64,000 nucleotides of DNA. Source: Proteobacteria bacterium SG_bin5 (GTDB taxonomy: Bacteria; Pseudomonadota; Alphaproteobacteria; Sphingomonadales; Sphingomonadaceae). Shown piece by piece: positions 33,826 through 43,748 of the stretch; within the stretch, counting starts at the first letter, position 1; each line of letters starts with the position of its first letter. Under the pieces are notes generated by a model. It had not been told where the DNA came from. It saw only the letters and a program-made list of their open reading frames with translations, and did no database searches. Where the stretch lies: positions 1 through 64,000 of the forward strand of contig LWDI01000069.1 of the NCBI GenBank assembly GCA_002083475.1. The letters are read 5' to 3'. Made by a program: the position numbers and the translations under genes.

Positions 33826-33909
33826 CGTCACCCCGGGCTTGACCCGGGGTCCCGCTGCCTTGGCGCGGCGAGAAGAAAAGCGGGACCCCGGGTCGAGCCC
33901 GGGGTGACG
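33826..33909. repeat. REP-like inverted repeat, CACCCCGGGCTTGACCCGGGG family
   Basis: CGTCACCCCGGGCTTGACCC at the left and GTCGAGCCCGGGGTGACG at the right are inverted copies; the inner AGCGGGACC / GGTCCCGCT also pair. It lies between the convergent TRIC gene and the FMN reductase. It shares the CGTC ends of the other families. Confidence 0.88.
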
Positions 33910-33949
33910 AGGATGTTCAGGATCGCCGTCTGACTCAATGCCGTCGGGC

Positions 33950-34540
33950 TCAATAAGGCGGCTTGACCTTCTCGCGCTGCGCCTTCGCCGCATCCGCCCA
34001 CCAGGCGAGATCGTCGGCGAAGCGCGGGAAGCTCGCTTCGAGCGCCGCGCCGCCGTCGCCCTGGGGCACGCCGTCTTCGCTGAGCGCCTGGCCGATCGCG
34101 CCGACCGCGAGCGTGCTGGAGATCACCACCATCCCCATTTCGGAGAGCACCGGGTGCAGCGCGATCATCGCGCGCACACCCGCATAGCGCCCGGCCGAAT
34201 AGCTCGCGATCGCGGCGGGGCGCCAGAACCATTCTTCCAGAAAATGGTCGGTCAGGTTCTTCAACCCCGGCGGAATGCCCCAATTATATTCGCCAGTCAC
34301 GAAGACGAAGCCGTCCGCCGCGCGGATTTTCGCGGCGAGCGCGGCCATCGCCTCGGGCGCTTCGCCGGGGGCATATTCCTTGTGCATCCGGTCGAGCATC
34401 GGCAGATCGACCGCGCGCGCGTCGATCAACTCGGCGGCCTCGCCGCGCGCGCCGAGCTGGCGGACGATATAGTCGGCCAGGCGAATCCCCTGCCGGTCGC
34501 GGCGGTAGGAACCGTAGAAAACCAGGATCGAGCGCGCCAT
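33950..34540 (-). CDS. NAD(P)H-dependent FMN reductase family protein
   Basis: The 196-residue flavodoxin-like protein has the FMN phosphate loop in ILVFYGSYRRDRQGIRLADYI, the typical FVFVTGEYNWGIPPGLKNLTDHF (FMN-contact) and the Gly-rich VISSTLAVGAIGQAL. Such enzymes reduce FMN, quinones or azo dyes with NAD(P)H. It differs clearly from the second FMN reductase at 61332-61907. It is divergent from nothing; the acetyltransferase gene upstream on the same strand ends 47 bases before it. Confidence 0.9.
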   Translation of the reverse strand: MARSILVFYGSYRRDRQGIRLADYIVRQLGARGEAAELIDARAVDLPMLDRMHKEYAPGEAPEAMAALAAKIRAADGFVFVTGEYNWGIPPGLKNLTDHFLEEWFWRPAAIASYSAGRYAGVRAMIALHPVLSEMGMVVISSTLAVGAIGQALSEDGVPQGDGGAALEASFPRFADDLAWWADAAKAQREKVKPPY

Positions 34541-34587
34541 CGTCTTCCTCTCCCGCGCGGCTCGGCCGCGTTCGCCTCACCCGCGCC

Positions 34588-35151
34588 TCAGCCGCGCACC
34601 ACGCCCACTTCGCTGAACGGCTTGGGCTCGGTCGGCGGCACGGTCGAGGCGTTGAGCGCGCATTGCCAAAAGCCGATGTCGAGCCATTGGCCCTGTTTAT
34701 AGCCGATCTCGCGGTACATGCCGGTGCGGCGGAAGCCGACCGATTCGTGGAGCTGGATCGCGCCCTCGTTGGGGAGCGAGAGCACCGCGATCGCCTGGGT
34801 GAAGCCCTGCGCGCGCAGCGTATCGATCAGCGCTTCGTAGAGCAGCCGCCCGGCGCCGGTGCGCTGCAAGGGGCCGGCGGTGTAGATCGAGGTCTCCACC
34901 ACATAGCGATAGGCCGGGCGATCGCGCCATTGGCCGGCATAGGCATAGCCGAGCACGCCCGCGCCCGCTTCCTCGCCGCTGGTCGCGACCAGCCAGGGAT
35001 AATAGCCGCGCCAGGCGTGCATCCGCCGGCACATGCTGTCGGCCGAAGGCGCCTCGGTTTCGAACGAGACGGTGCCGCCGAGCACGAAAGGGGCATAGAT
35101 GGCGGCGATCGCCGACGCATCGGCCTCGGTCGCCGGGCGGATCGCGATCAT
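34588..35151 (-). CDS. GNAT N-acetyltransferase, phosphinothricin/methionine-sulfoximine type
   Basis: The 187-residue protein has the GNAT fold: start IRPATEADASAIAAIYAPFVLGGTVSFETEAPS, the acetyl-CoA loop LQRTGAGRLLYEALI and the C-terminal NEGAIQLHESVGFRRTGMYREIGYKQGQWLDIGFWQ. These are the hallmarks of the PAT/Pat-MddA branch, which acetylates phosphinothricin, methionine sulfoximine or sulfone. The C-terminal extension of about 20 residues is not conserved. It starts within the sppA stop codon (four-base overlap). Confidence 0.92.
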   Translation of the reverse strand: MIAIRPATEADASAIAAIYAPFVLGGTVSFETEAPSADSMCRRMHAWRGYYPWLVATSGEEAGAGVLGYAYAGQWRDRPAYRYVVETSIYTAGPLQRTGAGRLLYEALIDTLRAQGFTQAIAVLSLPNEGAIQLHESVGFRRTGMYREIGYKQGQWLDIGFWQCALNASTVPPTEPKPFSEVGVVRG

Positions 35152-37016
35152 AAGGCGGCTTTGGCGAAAATCAGTGCCATCAGCTTGCGGTCCCCCTCGT
35201 CGATCCGCGCCGGCGCGAGCGCGGCGCATTCCAGGCAACGCGCCTGCACGCTCGCCCCCGTGGCGAGCCGCCGCGCGTCGCTCACCGCGCGGAAGAACAA
35301 GGCGCGCCGCTCGGCGGTGATCAGCGCATAGGCATCGCCCCCACTCGCCTCATCCTCATCATTTTTGCGCGCGAAGCTATTGAAGAATTCGGCCCACCAA
35401 TCGGGTTTCTTTTCGAGATATTCCGCATGGACCTTGGCGGGGTCGAGCTTGGCGCGGCGCGCGGCCTCGGCGATCGCCTCGTCGAGGCCGCCGAAGCGAT
35501 CAACGAGGCCGATCTGGCGCGCGGTGCCGCCGTCCCACACCCGGCCTTGCGCGATCTCGTCGACTTGCGCGACGGTCTTGCCGCGCGCCTTGGCGACGCG
35601 CTCCAGGAATTGCCGATAGCCATGTTCGATCCCCGATTGGAACAGCGCGTCAATCTCCGGGGTGAAGCCGCCCGCCAGATCGGGCTGGCCCGAAAGCGGG
35701 GTGGTGCGCACGCCGTCGGTGGTGATGCCGATCTTGGCGAGGCTCTTTTCCAGCGTCGGCACCACGCCGAAAATGCCGATCGAGCCGGTGATCGTCGTCG
35801 GCTCGGCGAAGATCGTGTCGCCCGCCGTCGACACCCAATAGCCCCCCGAGGCGGCGACCCCGCCCATCGAGACGACCACCGGCAGCCCCTTGGCCTTGGC
35901 GCGCAGGATCGCGCCGCGGATCACTTCGGAGGCGAGCGCCGAGCCGCCGGGCGAATCGACGCGCACCACCAGCGCCTTGAGCTTCTTGGTCTCGAGCCCG
36001 TCCATCAGCAGCCGCGCGATCGTGTCGCCGCCGGCGGTGCCGGCATCGGCCTTGCCATCGACGATGTCGCCCGCGACCGTCAGCACGCCGATCGCGTCGC
36101 CGCCCGTCGGCAGCGGGTGCGCGGCGAGGAAGTCGCGATAAGCGATGCGCTTGAACGCCGCGCCCTTGCCCGCCGGCGCCGCGCCCGCGATTTCGGCGAC
36201 GCGCGCGTTGAAGGCGAGCCGGTCACCGAAACGGTCGATCAGCCCCGCCGCGCGATTGGCGGCGGCGATGTCGCCGCCCGCGGCGAGCACGCGCTGCGTG
36301 CCCTGGTCGAGGAACGCGGCGGCCTGCGCCTTGGGGCGTGCCTGGCCGACGCGCTGGCGCCAATCATTGGTGAGCGCGGTATAAAGCGCGACGCTATTCT
36401 CGCGCGCCTCGGGCGATTGATCGGCGCGGACATAGGGTTCGATGAAGGATTTGAACTTGCCGACGCGGTAGACGTGGACCGTCACCCCCAATTTGTCGAG
36501 CAGGCCCTTGTAATAGAGCCGCGAGCCGCCGGGGCCGCTGAACAGCGTGCCGCCCATCGGGTGCATCCAGATCTCGCTCGCTTGCGCGGCGATCCGGTAG
36601 CTCGCGTCGCTATAGGCGGTGGCGTAGGCGAGGACGGGCTTGCCGCTCTTGCGCACGGTCGCGACCGCGTCGCCCACTTCGTTGAGCGCGGCGGGGAGGC
36701 TGCCGCCGAACGAATCGAGGTCGAGCACCAGCGCTTTCACCCGCGCATCGTCCTTGGCGGCGCGGATCGCGCGGACGACGTCGCGCAGCCGCAGCTCGCG
36801 CGGGCCGCCGGGGCCGAAGCTGAAATTGGCCGCGGCGGGCTGTTCGACCAGCGGACCCGCGAGCGCGATCACCAGCGCGCCGTCCTTGATCGCCGCCGGA
36901 TTGGGGCGCAGCGCGAGCGCCGCGAACAAACCGCCGAAGAACAGCAGCATCGCGATCAGCACCAAGGCGTCCTTGATGCCGACCAGTAATTTCCACGCGC
37001 CCCGCACCAATTTCAC
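35148..37016 (-). CDS. sppA: signal peptide peptidase SppA, 67K type
   Basis: SppA digests cleaved signal peptides in the membrane. The 622-residue protein has an N-terminal anchor (ALVLIAMLLFFGGLFAALAL) and two tandem ClpP-like S49 domains. The catalytic Lys is K189 in VGKFKSFIEPY and the nucleophile Ser390 in GGVAASGGYWVS, as in the long form of E. coli. In the second domain VRVDSPGGSALASE and TTITGSIGIFGVVPTLEKSLAKIGI are typical. It is cotranslated with the acetyltransferase gene. Confidence 0.97.
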   Translation of the reverse strand: MKLVRGAWKLLVGIKDALVLIAMLLFFGGLFAALALRPNPAAIKDGALVIALAGPLVEQPAAANFSFGPGGPRELRLRDVVRAIRAAKDDARVKALVLDLDSFGGSLPAALNEVGDAVATVRKSGKPVLAYATAYSDASYRIAAQASEIWMHPMGGTLFSGPGGSRLYYKGLLDKLGVTVHVYRVGKFKSFIEPYVRADQSPEARENSVALYTALTNDWRQRVGQARPKAQAAAFLDQGTQRVLAAGGDIAAANRAAGLIDRFGDRLAFNARVAEIAGAAPAGKGAAFKRIAYRDFLAAHPLPTGGDAIGVLTVAGDIVDGKADAGTAGGDTIARLLMDGLETKKLKALVVRVDSPGGSALASEVIRGAILRAKAKGLPVVVSMGGVAASGGYWVSTAGDTIFAEPTTITGSIGIFGVVPTLEKSLAKIGITTDGVRTTPLSGQPDLAGGFTPEIDALFQSGIEHGYRQFLERVAKARGKTVAQVDEIAQGRVWDGGTARQIGLVDRFGGLDEAIAEAARRAKLDPAKVHAEYLEKKPDWWAEFFNSFARKNDEDEASGGDAYALITAERRALFFRAVSDARRLATGASVQARCLECAALAPARIDEGDRKLMALIFAKAAL

Positions 37017-37102
37017 GGCATGATCCCCTATTCCGTCGATGAAGAGCTAGCCGGGCGCGCCCCGCGAGGCAAGCGGGCGTCTTAGGCGGACAAGACGGCG
37101 GA

Positions 37103-37669
37103 TCAATCGAGCGCGAAAATCTCGCCATGCGGGAGCGTCACGTCGAGCGCGGCGATCGGCAGATCGGCGCCTTCGGGGAGCCAGGCGTCGCGCCACGCCT
37201 CGGGGCCGGTGCGCTCGACGAGGCGGCAGCGCTGGCGTTCGGGATCGATGAGCACGATCGTCTGGACACCTTCCAGCGCCCGGTACTCGGGCAGCTTATC
37301 GCGCTGGTCGAGGGCCGCGGTCGACGGCGAGAGTATTTCGAACAACACCACCGGATCGCCGATCAACTTTGCCGATGGATCGCGCGGCCGGGTGCCGCAA
37401 TAAACGCTGACATCGGGAAAACGGATCGAGAAATCACCCGTTTGCACCGCGAGATCAGAGCCATAAGGCCGACAGCCTTGGCCACGCAGGCGCGTACGCA
37501 GAAGGGCGATCAGATTGGTGGCGATCGCGGCATGTTGCGCACTGCCACCGGCCATCATGAAGATCACGCCGTCGACGAGCTCGGCCTTCGCGTCGCCGAG
37601 ATCGGCATCCAAAAATTCCTGGACGGTCATCTTGCGACAAGCAGGATCGAGAGGGCGCATGGTTGCCAT
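37103..37669 (-). CDS. Uma2-family putative nuclease-fold protein (second copy)
   Basis: The protein is about 188 residues from ATG 37669 (an upstream frame reaches 37744). It has MTVQEFLDAD, AELVDGVIFMMAGGSAQHAAIATNLIALLRTRL, the nuclease core RFPDVSVYCG and VVLFEILSPSTAALDQRDKLPEYRALEGVQTIVLIDPER, with the Asp, Glu and Lys of the Uma2 signature. It is only distantly like the copy at 9941 and lies just upstream of groES on the opposite strand. The true start is uncertain and no clear ribosome-binding site was seen. Confidence 0.87.
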   Translation of the reverse strand: MATMRPLDPACRKMTVQEFLDADLGDAKAELVDGVIFMMAGGSAQHAAIATNLIALLRTRLRGQGCRPYGSDLAVQTGDFSIRFPDVSVYCGTRPRDPSAKLIGDPVVLFEILSPSTAALDQRDKLPEYRALEGVQTIVLIDPERQRCRLVERTGPEAWRDAWLPEGADLPIAALDVTLPHGEIFALD

Positions 37670-37753
37670 TCGGGCCGAATAGCACGAACCGCCAAGCCGC
37701 GCATCTGCTGCCCGCATTTGGTCGAGCCATACCCATCCACTCATCGCCGCCGG

Positions 37754-37783
37754 CTTGACGTTCGACGACCGTTACGGCATATC
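37754..37783 (+). promoter_or_regulatory. putative groESL promoter
   Basis: CTTGACG (37754-37760) and CATATC (37778-37783) are 17 bases apart. The pair fits both the housekeeping promoter and the alphaproteobacterial RpoH heat-shock pattern (CTTGAC, then CCATATAT-like). It lies just before the CIRCE operator. Confidence 0.65.
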
Positions 37784-37790
37784 GCGCCCG

Positions 37791-37817
37791 TTAGCACTCG
37801 CGTTCGGTGAGTGCTAA
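37791..37817 (+). promoter_or_regulatory. CIRCE operator (HrcA binding site)
   Basis: TTAGCACTC-9 bases-GAGTGCTAA is a perfect match to the CIRCE inverted repeat. HrcA binds here and represses groESL until heat shock. It starts 37 bases before the groES start codon's A. Confidence 0.97.
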
Positions 37818-37853
37818 GAGCTCGTCAACCTAACCCTATAGAGGATGGAGCGC

Positions 37854-38141
37854 ATGAACTTTCGTCCGTTGCACGATCGCGTGCTCGTTCGCCGCGTCGA
37901 GGCCGAAGAAAAGACCGCCGGCGGCATCATCATTCCCGACACCGCCAAGGAAAAGCCGCAGGAAGGCGAAGTCGTCGCCGCCGGCAATGGCGCCAAGGGC
38001 GAAGACGGCAGCGTGACCCCGCTCGACGTGAAGGCGGGCGACCGCATCCTGTTCGGCAAATGGTCGGGCACCGAAGTCAAGATCAACGGGGAAGACCTGT
38101 TGATCATGAAGGAATCGGACATTCTCGGGATCGTCGGCTAA
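37854..38141 (+). CDS. groES: co-chaperonin GroES
   Basis: GroES caps the GroEL ring during protein folding. The 95-residue protein (MNFRPLHDRVLVRRVEAEEKTAGGIIIPDTAKEKPQEGEVVA...) is full length, with the mobile loop EEKTAGGIIIPDTA. An in-frame ATG lies nine bases upstream (37845), but GGATGGAG just before 37854 supports the shorter start. A REP-like repeat separates it from groEL, which is unusual because the two are normally close. Confidence 0.98.
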   Translation: MNFRPLHDRVLVRRVEAEEKTAGGIIIPDTAKEKPQEGEVVAAGNGAKGEDGSVTPLDVKAGDRILFGKWSGTEVKINGEDLLIMKESDILGIVG

Positions 38142-38157
38142 GCCGTTCGACCCATGC

Positions 38158-38222
38158 GTCATGCCGGCGAAAGCCGGCATCTCCCCGCAACCACGAGACC
38201 CCCGCTCGCGCGGGGGTGACGA
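38158..38222. repeat. REP-like element between groES and groEL
   Basis: The unit has CGTCATGCCGGCGAAAGCCG (a perfect ATGCCGGC-GAAA-GCCGGCAT hairpin) at the left and CCCCCGCtcgcGCGGGGG at the right, closed by CGTCA/TGACG ends. It occupies most of the 99-base gap, and the groEL ribosome-binding site (AGAGGAATTAGGAAC) follows it. Confidence 0.88.
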
Positions 38223-38240
38223 GACAGAGGAATTAGGAAC

Positions 38241-39875
<1,635 letters not shown>

Positions 39876-39902
39876 GTCCTTTTCGCTTCGCGCTTAAGGA
39901 AG

Positions 39903-39937
39903 AGGCCGGGGGCGTTGGCTCCCGGCCTTTTTCTTTT
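39903..39937 (+). terminator. Rho-independent terminator of groESL
   Basis: AGGCCGGG-10 bases-CCCGGCCT stem, followed by TTTTTCTTTTT, 28 bases after the groEL stop codon. Confidence 0.92.
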
Positions 39938-39965
39938 TGGGTCGCGCGGAGGCGCGGAGGTTTTT

Positions 39966-40231
39966 GGTTCGCGCGGAGGCGCGGAGGAAGTGAAGGGAGG
40001 CGTGGAGACACGAATAGGCGGGTCCGAAGGGCGCGGCCCTTTGGTCATTCACCGTCGCCCCAGCGCAAGCTGGGGCCTTCATGAACCGGCGCGCCCCGGT
40101 TGCTGGAGGCCCCAGCTTTCGCTGGGGCGACGCCTATGGGCGTTCGTCTTTGATGGCGTTCGTTTTCGTCGATCCCTGCGCGTCTCCGCGTGAACCCATC
40201 TTCTCCGCGCCTCTGCGCCTCCGCGCGAACC
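39966..40231. mobile_element. composite palindromic element, copy 1
   Basis: The inverted ends are GGTTCGCGCGGAGGCGCGGA at the left and CTGCGCCTCCGCGCGAACC at the right. Nested in the middle is an 80-bp CGTCGCCCCAGC palindrome (40053-40132). Copies 2 and 3 (43156-43371, 43497-43713) have the same nested layout but are shorter (about 216 bp against 266). A second, lone half-end (GTCGCGCGGAGGCGCGGAGG) precedes it at 39941-39960. There is no transposase or gene. Confidence 0.87.
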
Positions 40232-40252
40232 GAAACGCCCCGCACCCGCGCA

Positions 40253-40642
40253 TCACCGAACCCGCTGACCTTTTCGGGCCGGCGGGGCAGCGCCGGCTCG
40301 CTCATCGCGCTTCGCCGCCCGCGTCGGCGCGTGAAAATCGGGATGCTTGCCCGTCACCCAAGCCAAGAAGCGCGCGATTTCGGGTTGCGCGCGCAGCGCC
40401 GCCATATCGGGATAGCGGCGCGCGATCTCGGCATTGCTGAGGCTCGCGTGGATCGCGCGGTGGCAGATCGGGTGGAGCGGCACCGTTTCCTTGCCGCCCT
40501 CGCTCTTCGGGCGCACATGATGCCATTCGGCGTGCTTGCCGAGCGGTCGTTCGCACAAGGCGCAGTCGCGCACCACCACGCGCGCCGCCTCGGCGGCTTC
40601 CATCGCCGCGACCACCGCGCGGCGGCGCAGCTTGCCGGCCAT
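40253..40642 (-). CDS. HNH-family endonuclease-like protein
   Basis: The 129-residue protein has one HNH domain: two Cys (CALCERPLG), HHVRPKSEGGKETVPLHPICHRAIHASLS with the HH, Asn-equivalent and CH zinc/metal residues. The C-terminal tail is basic. These stand-alone HNH proteins are common and their cellular role is unknown; nicking or restriction-like functions are guessed. GGAGGGGGG lies just before the ATG at 40642. The 3' end runs up to the composite repeat. Confidence 0.9.
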   Translation of the reverse strand: MAGKLRRRAVVAAMEAAEAARVVVRDCALCERPLGKHAEWHHVRPKSEGGKETVPLHPICHRAIHASLSNAEIARRYPDMAALRAQPEIARFLAWVTGKHPDFHAPTRAAKRDERAGAAPPARKGQRVR

Positions 40643-40741
40643 TATCCCCCCTCCGCGCGCGTCGGCATGCGCCGATATAAGGGCGCGCGCGCGCCCCGCG
40701 CCAGGCTTTGCAAGCCCGCCGCCGCTGGCTAAGCCCGAGCG

Positions 40742-41395
40742 ATGCTTCGTCTCGCCATTTTCGATTGCGACGGCACGCTCGTCGACAGCCAGCACCATAT
40801 CGGCGCGGCGATGGAGCGGGCGTTCACCGAAGAAGGCCTGCCGCCGCCGCCGCGCGCCGAGGTGCGGCGGATCGTCGGCCTCAGCATCGGCGAGGCGGTG
40901 CGCCAGCTGCTGCCCGAGGCGACCCCCGCGCGCCATGCCGCGCTCGCCGATCGCTATCGCGCCGCCTTTTTCGCGCTGCGCGCCGCCGGCACGATGGGCG
41001 CCGAGCCGCTTTATCCCGGCATCGCCGAGCTGCTCGCCGCGCTCGCGGGGGACGGCTGGCGGCTGGGGGTGGCGACGGGCAAATCGGATCGCGGGCTCGC
41101 GCATATCCTCGCGCATCACGCGATCGCGCCCTTGTTCGCGACGCTCCAAACCGCCGATCGCCACCCGAGCAAGCCGCATCCGGCGATGCTCGAGGCCGCG
41201 CTCGCCGAGGCGGGGGTCATGGCGCGCGACGCGGTGATGATTGGCGACACCAGCTTCGACATGGCGATGGCGGTGAACGCGGGGGTCCGCGCGATCGGGG
41301 TCGGCTGGGGCTATCACCCGGCGGACGAATTGATCGCGGCGGGGGCGAGCGTGGTCGCCGAGGATGCCGCCGAGCTGCGGGCGCTGCTCGCATGA
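40742..41395 (+). CDS. HAD hydrolase, phosphoglycolate phosphatase-like
   Basis: The 217-residue enzyme has HAD motif I FDCDGTLVDS (Asp8 nucleophile, Asp10), motif II VATGKS, Lys in SKPHPAML, and motif IV VMIGDTSFDMAMAVNAG. The helical cap after motif I is of the Gph/PGP type. The exact substrate (phosphoglycolate, nucleotides or others) cannot be told. It is cotranslated with the next two genes through ATGA overlaps. Confidence 0.94.
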   Translation: MLRLAIFDCDGTLVDSQHHIGAAMERAFTEEGLPPPPRAEVRRIVGLSIGEAVRQLLPEATPARHAALADRYRAAFFALRAAGTMGAEPLYPGIAELLAALAGDGWRLGVATGKSDRGLAHILAHHAIAPLFATLQTADRHPSKPHPAMLEAALAEAGVMARDAVMIGDTSFDMAMAVNAGVRAIGVGWGYHPADELIAAGASVVAEDAAELRALLA

Positions 41396-41598
41396 GCGAT
41401 CCCGCGCGCGGGCGCTTCTTTCTGATCGCGCTCGTCCAATCGGCCGGCTTTCTGGGGGCGGCGTTCGGCGTCGTGCTGGTGGCGCGGGCCGAGGCGACGC
41501 CGGCTAAATTACTCGGCATCGCCTTGGTGTTGGCGGCGTTGTGGACGGGGGCGGTGGTGCCGCGCGCGCTCGCCCGGCGCTGGCGGAGCAAGGAATGA
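41392..41598 (+). CDS. small two-helix membrane protein
   Basis: The 68-residue protein has two hydrophobic helices (FFLIALVQSAGFLGAAFGVVLVA and LLGIALVLAALWTGAVVPRAL) and a basic tail. It overlaps its neighbours by ATGA on both sides, between the HAD phosphatase and ATP12, so it is surely translated. I do not recognise a family. Confidence 0.8.
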   Translation: MSDPARGRFFLIALVQSAGFLGAAFGVVLVARAEATPAKLLGIALVLAALWTGAVVPRALARRWRSKE

Positions 41599-42275
41599 AG
41601 CGGTTCTGGCGGACGGTCGAGGTGGCGGAGCGCGGCGTCCGGCTCGATGGCAAGCCCGTTCATACCCCCGGCCGCGCGCCGCTGGTGTTGCCGAGCGCGG
41701 CGCTCGCCGAGGCGGTGGCCGCCGAGTGGGCGGGGGTGGGCGAGACGCTCGATCCGCGCGCGATGCCGCTCACCGGGCTCGCCAATGCCGCGATCGATCG
41801 CGTGGCGCCCGATCCGGCGACGTTCGCCGCCGGCCTCGCCGTCTATGGCGAGAGCGATTTGCTCTATTACCGCGCCGAAGGGCCGGCCGAGCTCGTCGCG
41901 CGCCAGCGGGCGGCGTGGGACCCGATGCTCGATTGGGCGCGCGGCGCGTTCGGGGTCGATTTCGTCGTGACGACGGGGGTGATGCACCGCGCGCAACCCG
42001 CCGAAACGGTCGCGCGGTTGGCCGAGGCGCTCGGCGCGCACCCGCCCTTCGCGCTCGCCGCGCTCTCGCCGATCGTGACGATCACCGGCACCTTGGTCGG
42101 CGCGCTCGCGCTCGCGCACCGGGCGGCGGGGGCCGAGCAGCTCTGGCTCGCGGCGACGATCGACGAGGAATGGCAGGCCGAGCAATGGGGCGACGACGAC
42201 CTCGCGCTCCAGGCGCGCGCCGGGCGGCGGCGCGATTATGAGACGGCGGTGCGGTTCTTGGCGCTGTTGGGGTAG
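41595..42275 (+). CDS. ATP12 family chaperone (F1-ATPase assembly)
   Basis: The 226-residue protein matches ATP12, which in mitochondria binds the alpha subunit of F1 until it assembles. Blocks include MKRFWRTVEVAERGVRLDGKPVHTPGRAPLVLPS, EWAGVGETLDPRAMPLTGLANAAIDRV, YGESDLLYYRAEGPAELVARQRAAWDPML and the end GTLVGALALAHRAAGAEQLW...EEWQAEQWGDD. It begins four bases within the preceding gene. ATP12 is a typical alphaproteobacterial gene shared with mitochondria. Confidence 0.95.
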   Translation: MKRFWRTVEVAERGVRLDGKPVHTPGRAPLVLPSAALAEAVAAEWAGVGETLDPRAMPLTGLANAAIDRVAPDPATFAAGLAVYGESDLLYYRAEGPAELVARQRAAWDPMLDWARGAFGVDFVVTTGVMHRAQPAETVARLAEALGAHPPFALAALSPIVTITGTLVGALALAHRAAGAEQLWLAATIDEEWQAEQWGDDDLALQARAGRRRDYETAVRFLALLG

Positions 42276-42298
42276 CCAGGCATCCGTTTAAACTCGAT

Positions 42299-42382
42299 CG
42301 TCGCCCCGGACTTGATCCCGGAATGGGCTGCCTTGCGACCGTAAAAGCAGAAAGCCAAGCCCCGGCTTTCGCCCGGGCGACG
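42299..42382. repeat. REP-like inverted repeat, CGTCGCCCCGG variant
   Basis: CGTCGCCCCGGACTTGATCC at the left and GCTTTCGCCCGGGCGACG at the right. It has the same CGTCG/CGACG ends as the 80-bp family but different and partly decayed hairpins, and it is 84 bp long. It separates the convergent ATP12 and gmk genes. Confidence 0.85.
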
Positions 42383-42407
42383 TGGATCATGGCGAACGGG
42401 CGCGGCT

Positions 42408-43064
42408 CTACCCCTGTTCACCGCGCTTCATCAAATGGCGCACGAAGCCGATCAGCCCGGTTTGGCGCGAGCGTTTGTGACGCTCGGCCGCGAGGATCTG
42501 CTTCACTTGCGCGTAACAGGCCTGCACGTCATCGTTGACGAGCACATAGTCATAGCCGTCCCAATGGCTGATTTCGGCGGCGGCGCGTTGCATGCGCGCG
42601 TCGATCACATCGGGCGCGTCGGTCGCGCGGCGTTCGAGCCGCTCACGCAATTCCTCCATCGAGGGCGGCAGGATGAACACGCGCACCACGTCGCCGCCGG
42701 CGATCTGGAACAATTGCTGCGCGCCCTGCCAATCGATGTCGAACAGCACGTCCTTGCCCTGGCTCAGCATCGCCTCGACCTGCGCGCGCGGCGTGCCGTA
42801 GCGATGGCCGAAGACATGCGCCCATTCGAGAAATTCGTTGGCGGCGACCATCGCCCGGAAGCGATCGAGCGCGACGAAGTGATAATCGACGCCGTCCTGC
42901 TCGCCCGGGCGGATCGGCCGCGTGGTCGCCGAGACCGACATGGCGAGATTGGGCTCTTCCTCGAGCAACATGCGCGCGATCGTGGATTTGCCCGCGCCCG
43001 AGGGCGAGGAAAGCACGAACAGCACGCCGCGGCGTTTGAAACCATGGGGGTCGAGATCGGCCAT
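42408..43064 (-). CDS. gmk: guanylate kinase
   Basis: Gmk phosphorylates GMP to GDP with ATP. The 218-residue enzyme has the P-loop SSPSGAGKST (19-28), the GMP-binding SVSATTRPIRPGEQDGVDYHFV, the lid-side FLEWAHVFGHRYGTPRAQVE and LFDIDWQGAQQL. The length and order are normal. There are no obvious promoter elements within the first 60 bases, and two composite repeats fill the 684 bases upstream. Confidence 0.97.
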   Translation of the reverse strand: MADLDPHGFKRRGVLFVLSSPSGAGKSTIARMLLEEEPNLAMSVSATTRPIRPGEQDGVDYHFVALDRFRAMVAANEFLEWAHVFGHRYGTPRAQVEAMLSQGKDVLFDIDWQGAQQLFQIAGGDVVRVFILPPSMEELRERLERRATDAPDVIDARMQRAAAEISHWDGYDYVLVNDDVQACYAQVKQILAAERHKRSRQTGLIGFVRHLMKRGEQG

Positions 43065-43155
43065 GCGCGCTAGTGGCGCGGGGGGCGGGACGCGTCAAGG
43101 CGGGGGTTGGAGCGGCTTTTGTTTCATGGGCGCCTGGGGGAGCGGCGGTCGATGG

Positions 43156-43371
43156 GGTTCGCGCGGAGGCGCGGAGGCGCGGAGGCGCGGAGGGAGTCGC
43201 TTGCCTTAGGTTCGCTCGTCGCCCCAGCGAAAGCTGGGGCCTTGAGCCCATGGCGCGCTACGGATCACAAAGGCCCCAGCTTTCGCTGGGGCGACGCCTC
43301 GATTCTTAGGGAACGACCGACGTCGCCATTCTCCGCGTCCCCTCTGCGTCCTCCGCGCCTCTGCGCGAACC
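43156..43371. mobile_element. composite palindromic element, copy 2
   Basis: Inverted ends are GGTTCGCGCGGAGGCGCGGA and GCCTCTGCGCGAACC, with three or four tandem GCGGAGGC units in the left end. The 80-bp palindrome is nested at 43217-43296. It is near-identical to copy 3 in the 80-bp core and the block after it (CGCCATTCT.CGCGTCC.CTCTGCG). Confidence 0.88.
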
Positions 43372-43496
43372 AAAATAGCTCGGCTCCGAGCGCGACCGCA
43401 CCACTGAAGTCATCGCCTCGCGTCCGGCCGCCGGTCGAACCGGGCGAGGGCAGGGCCAATCGATCGGGCCGGGTTGCCGGGAACGGCGATTGATTA

Positions 43497-43713
43497 GGTT
43501 CGCGCAGAGGCGCAGAGGCGCAGAGGCGCGAAGGAAGTCCCTTGCTTTAGGTTCGGTCGTCGCCCCGGCGAAGGCTGGGGCCTTAAGCCCATGGCGCGCT
43601 ACGGTTTACAAAGGCCCCAGCTTTCGCTGGGGCGACGCTTCGATGTTTTGGTGAACGGCCGAAGTCGCCATTCTGCGCGTCCGCTCTGCGCCCTCTGCGC
43701 CTCTGCGCGAACC
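43497..43713. mobile_element. composite palindromic element, copy 3
   Basis: Inverted ends are GGTTCGCGCAGAGGCGCAGA and GCCTCTGCGCGAACC. The tandem units here read GCAGAGGC where copy 2 has GCGGAGGC, so the two copies have drifted apart in their ends but kept the same layout. The 80-bp core is at 43558-43637. It lies between gmk and fumC. Confidence 0.88.
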
Positions 43714-43748
43714 AAAATCGGTCCGTGCCGAGAACCACCGCGCAAAAG

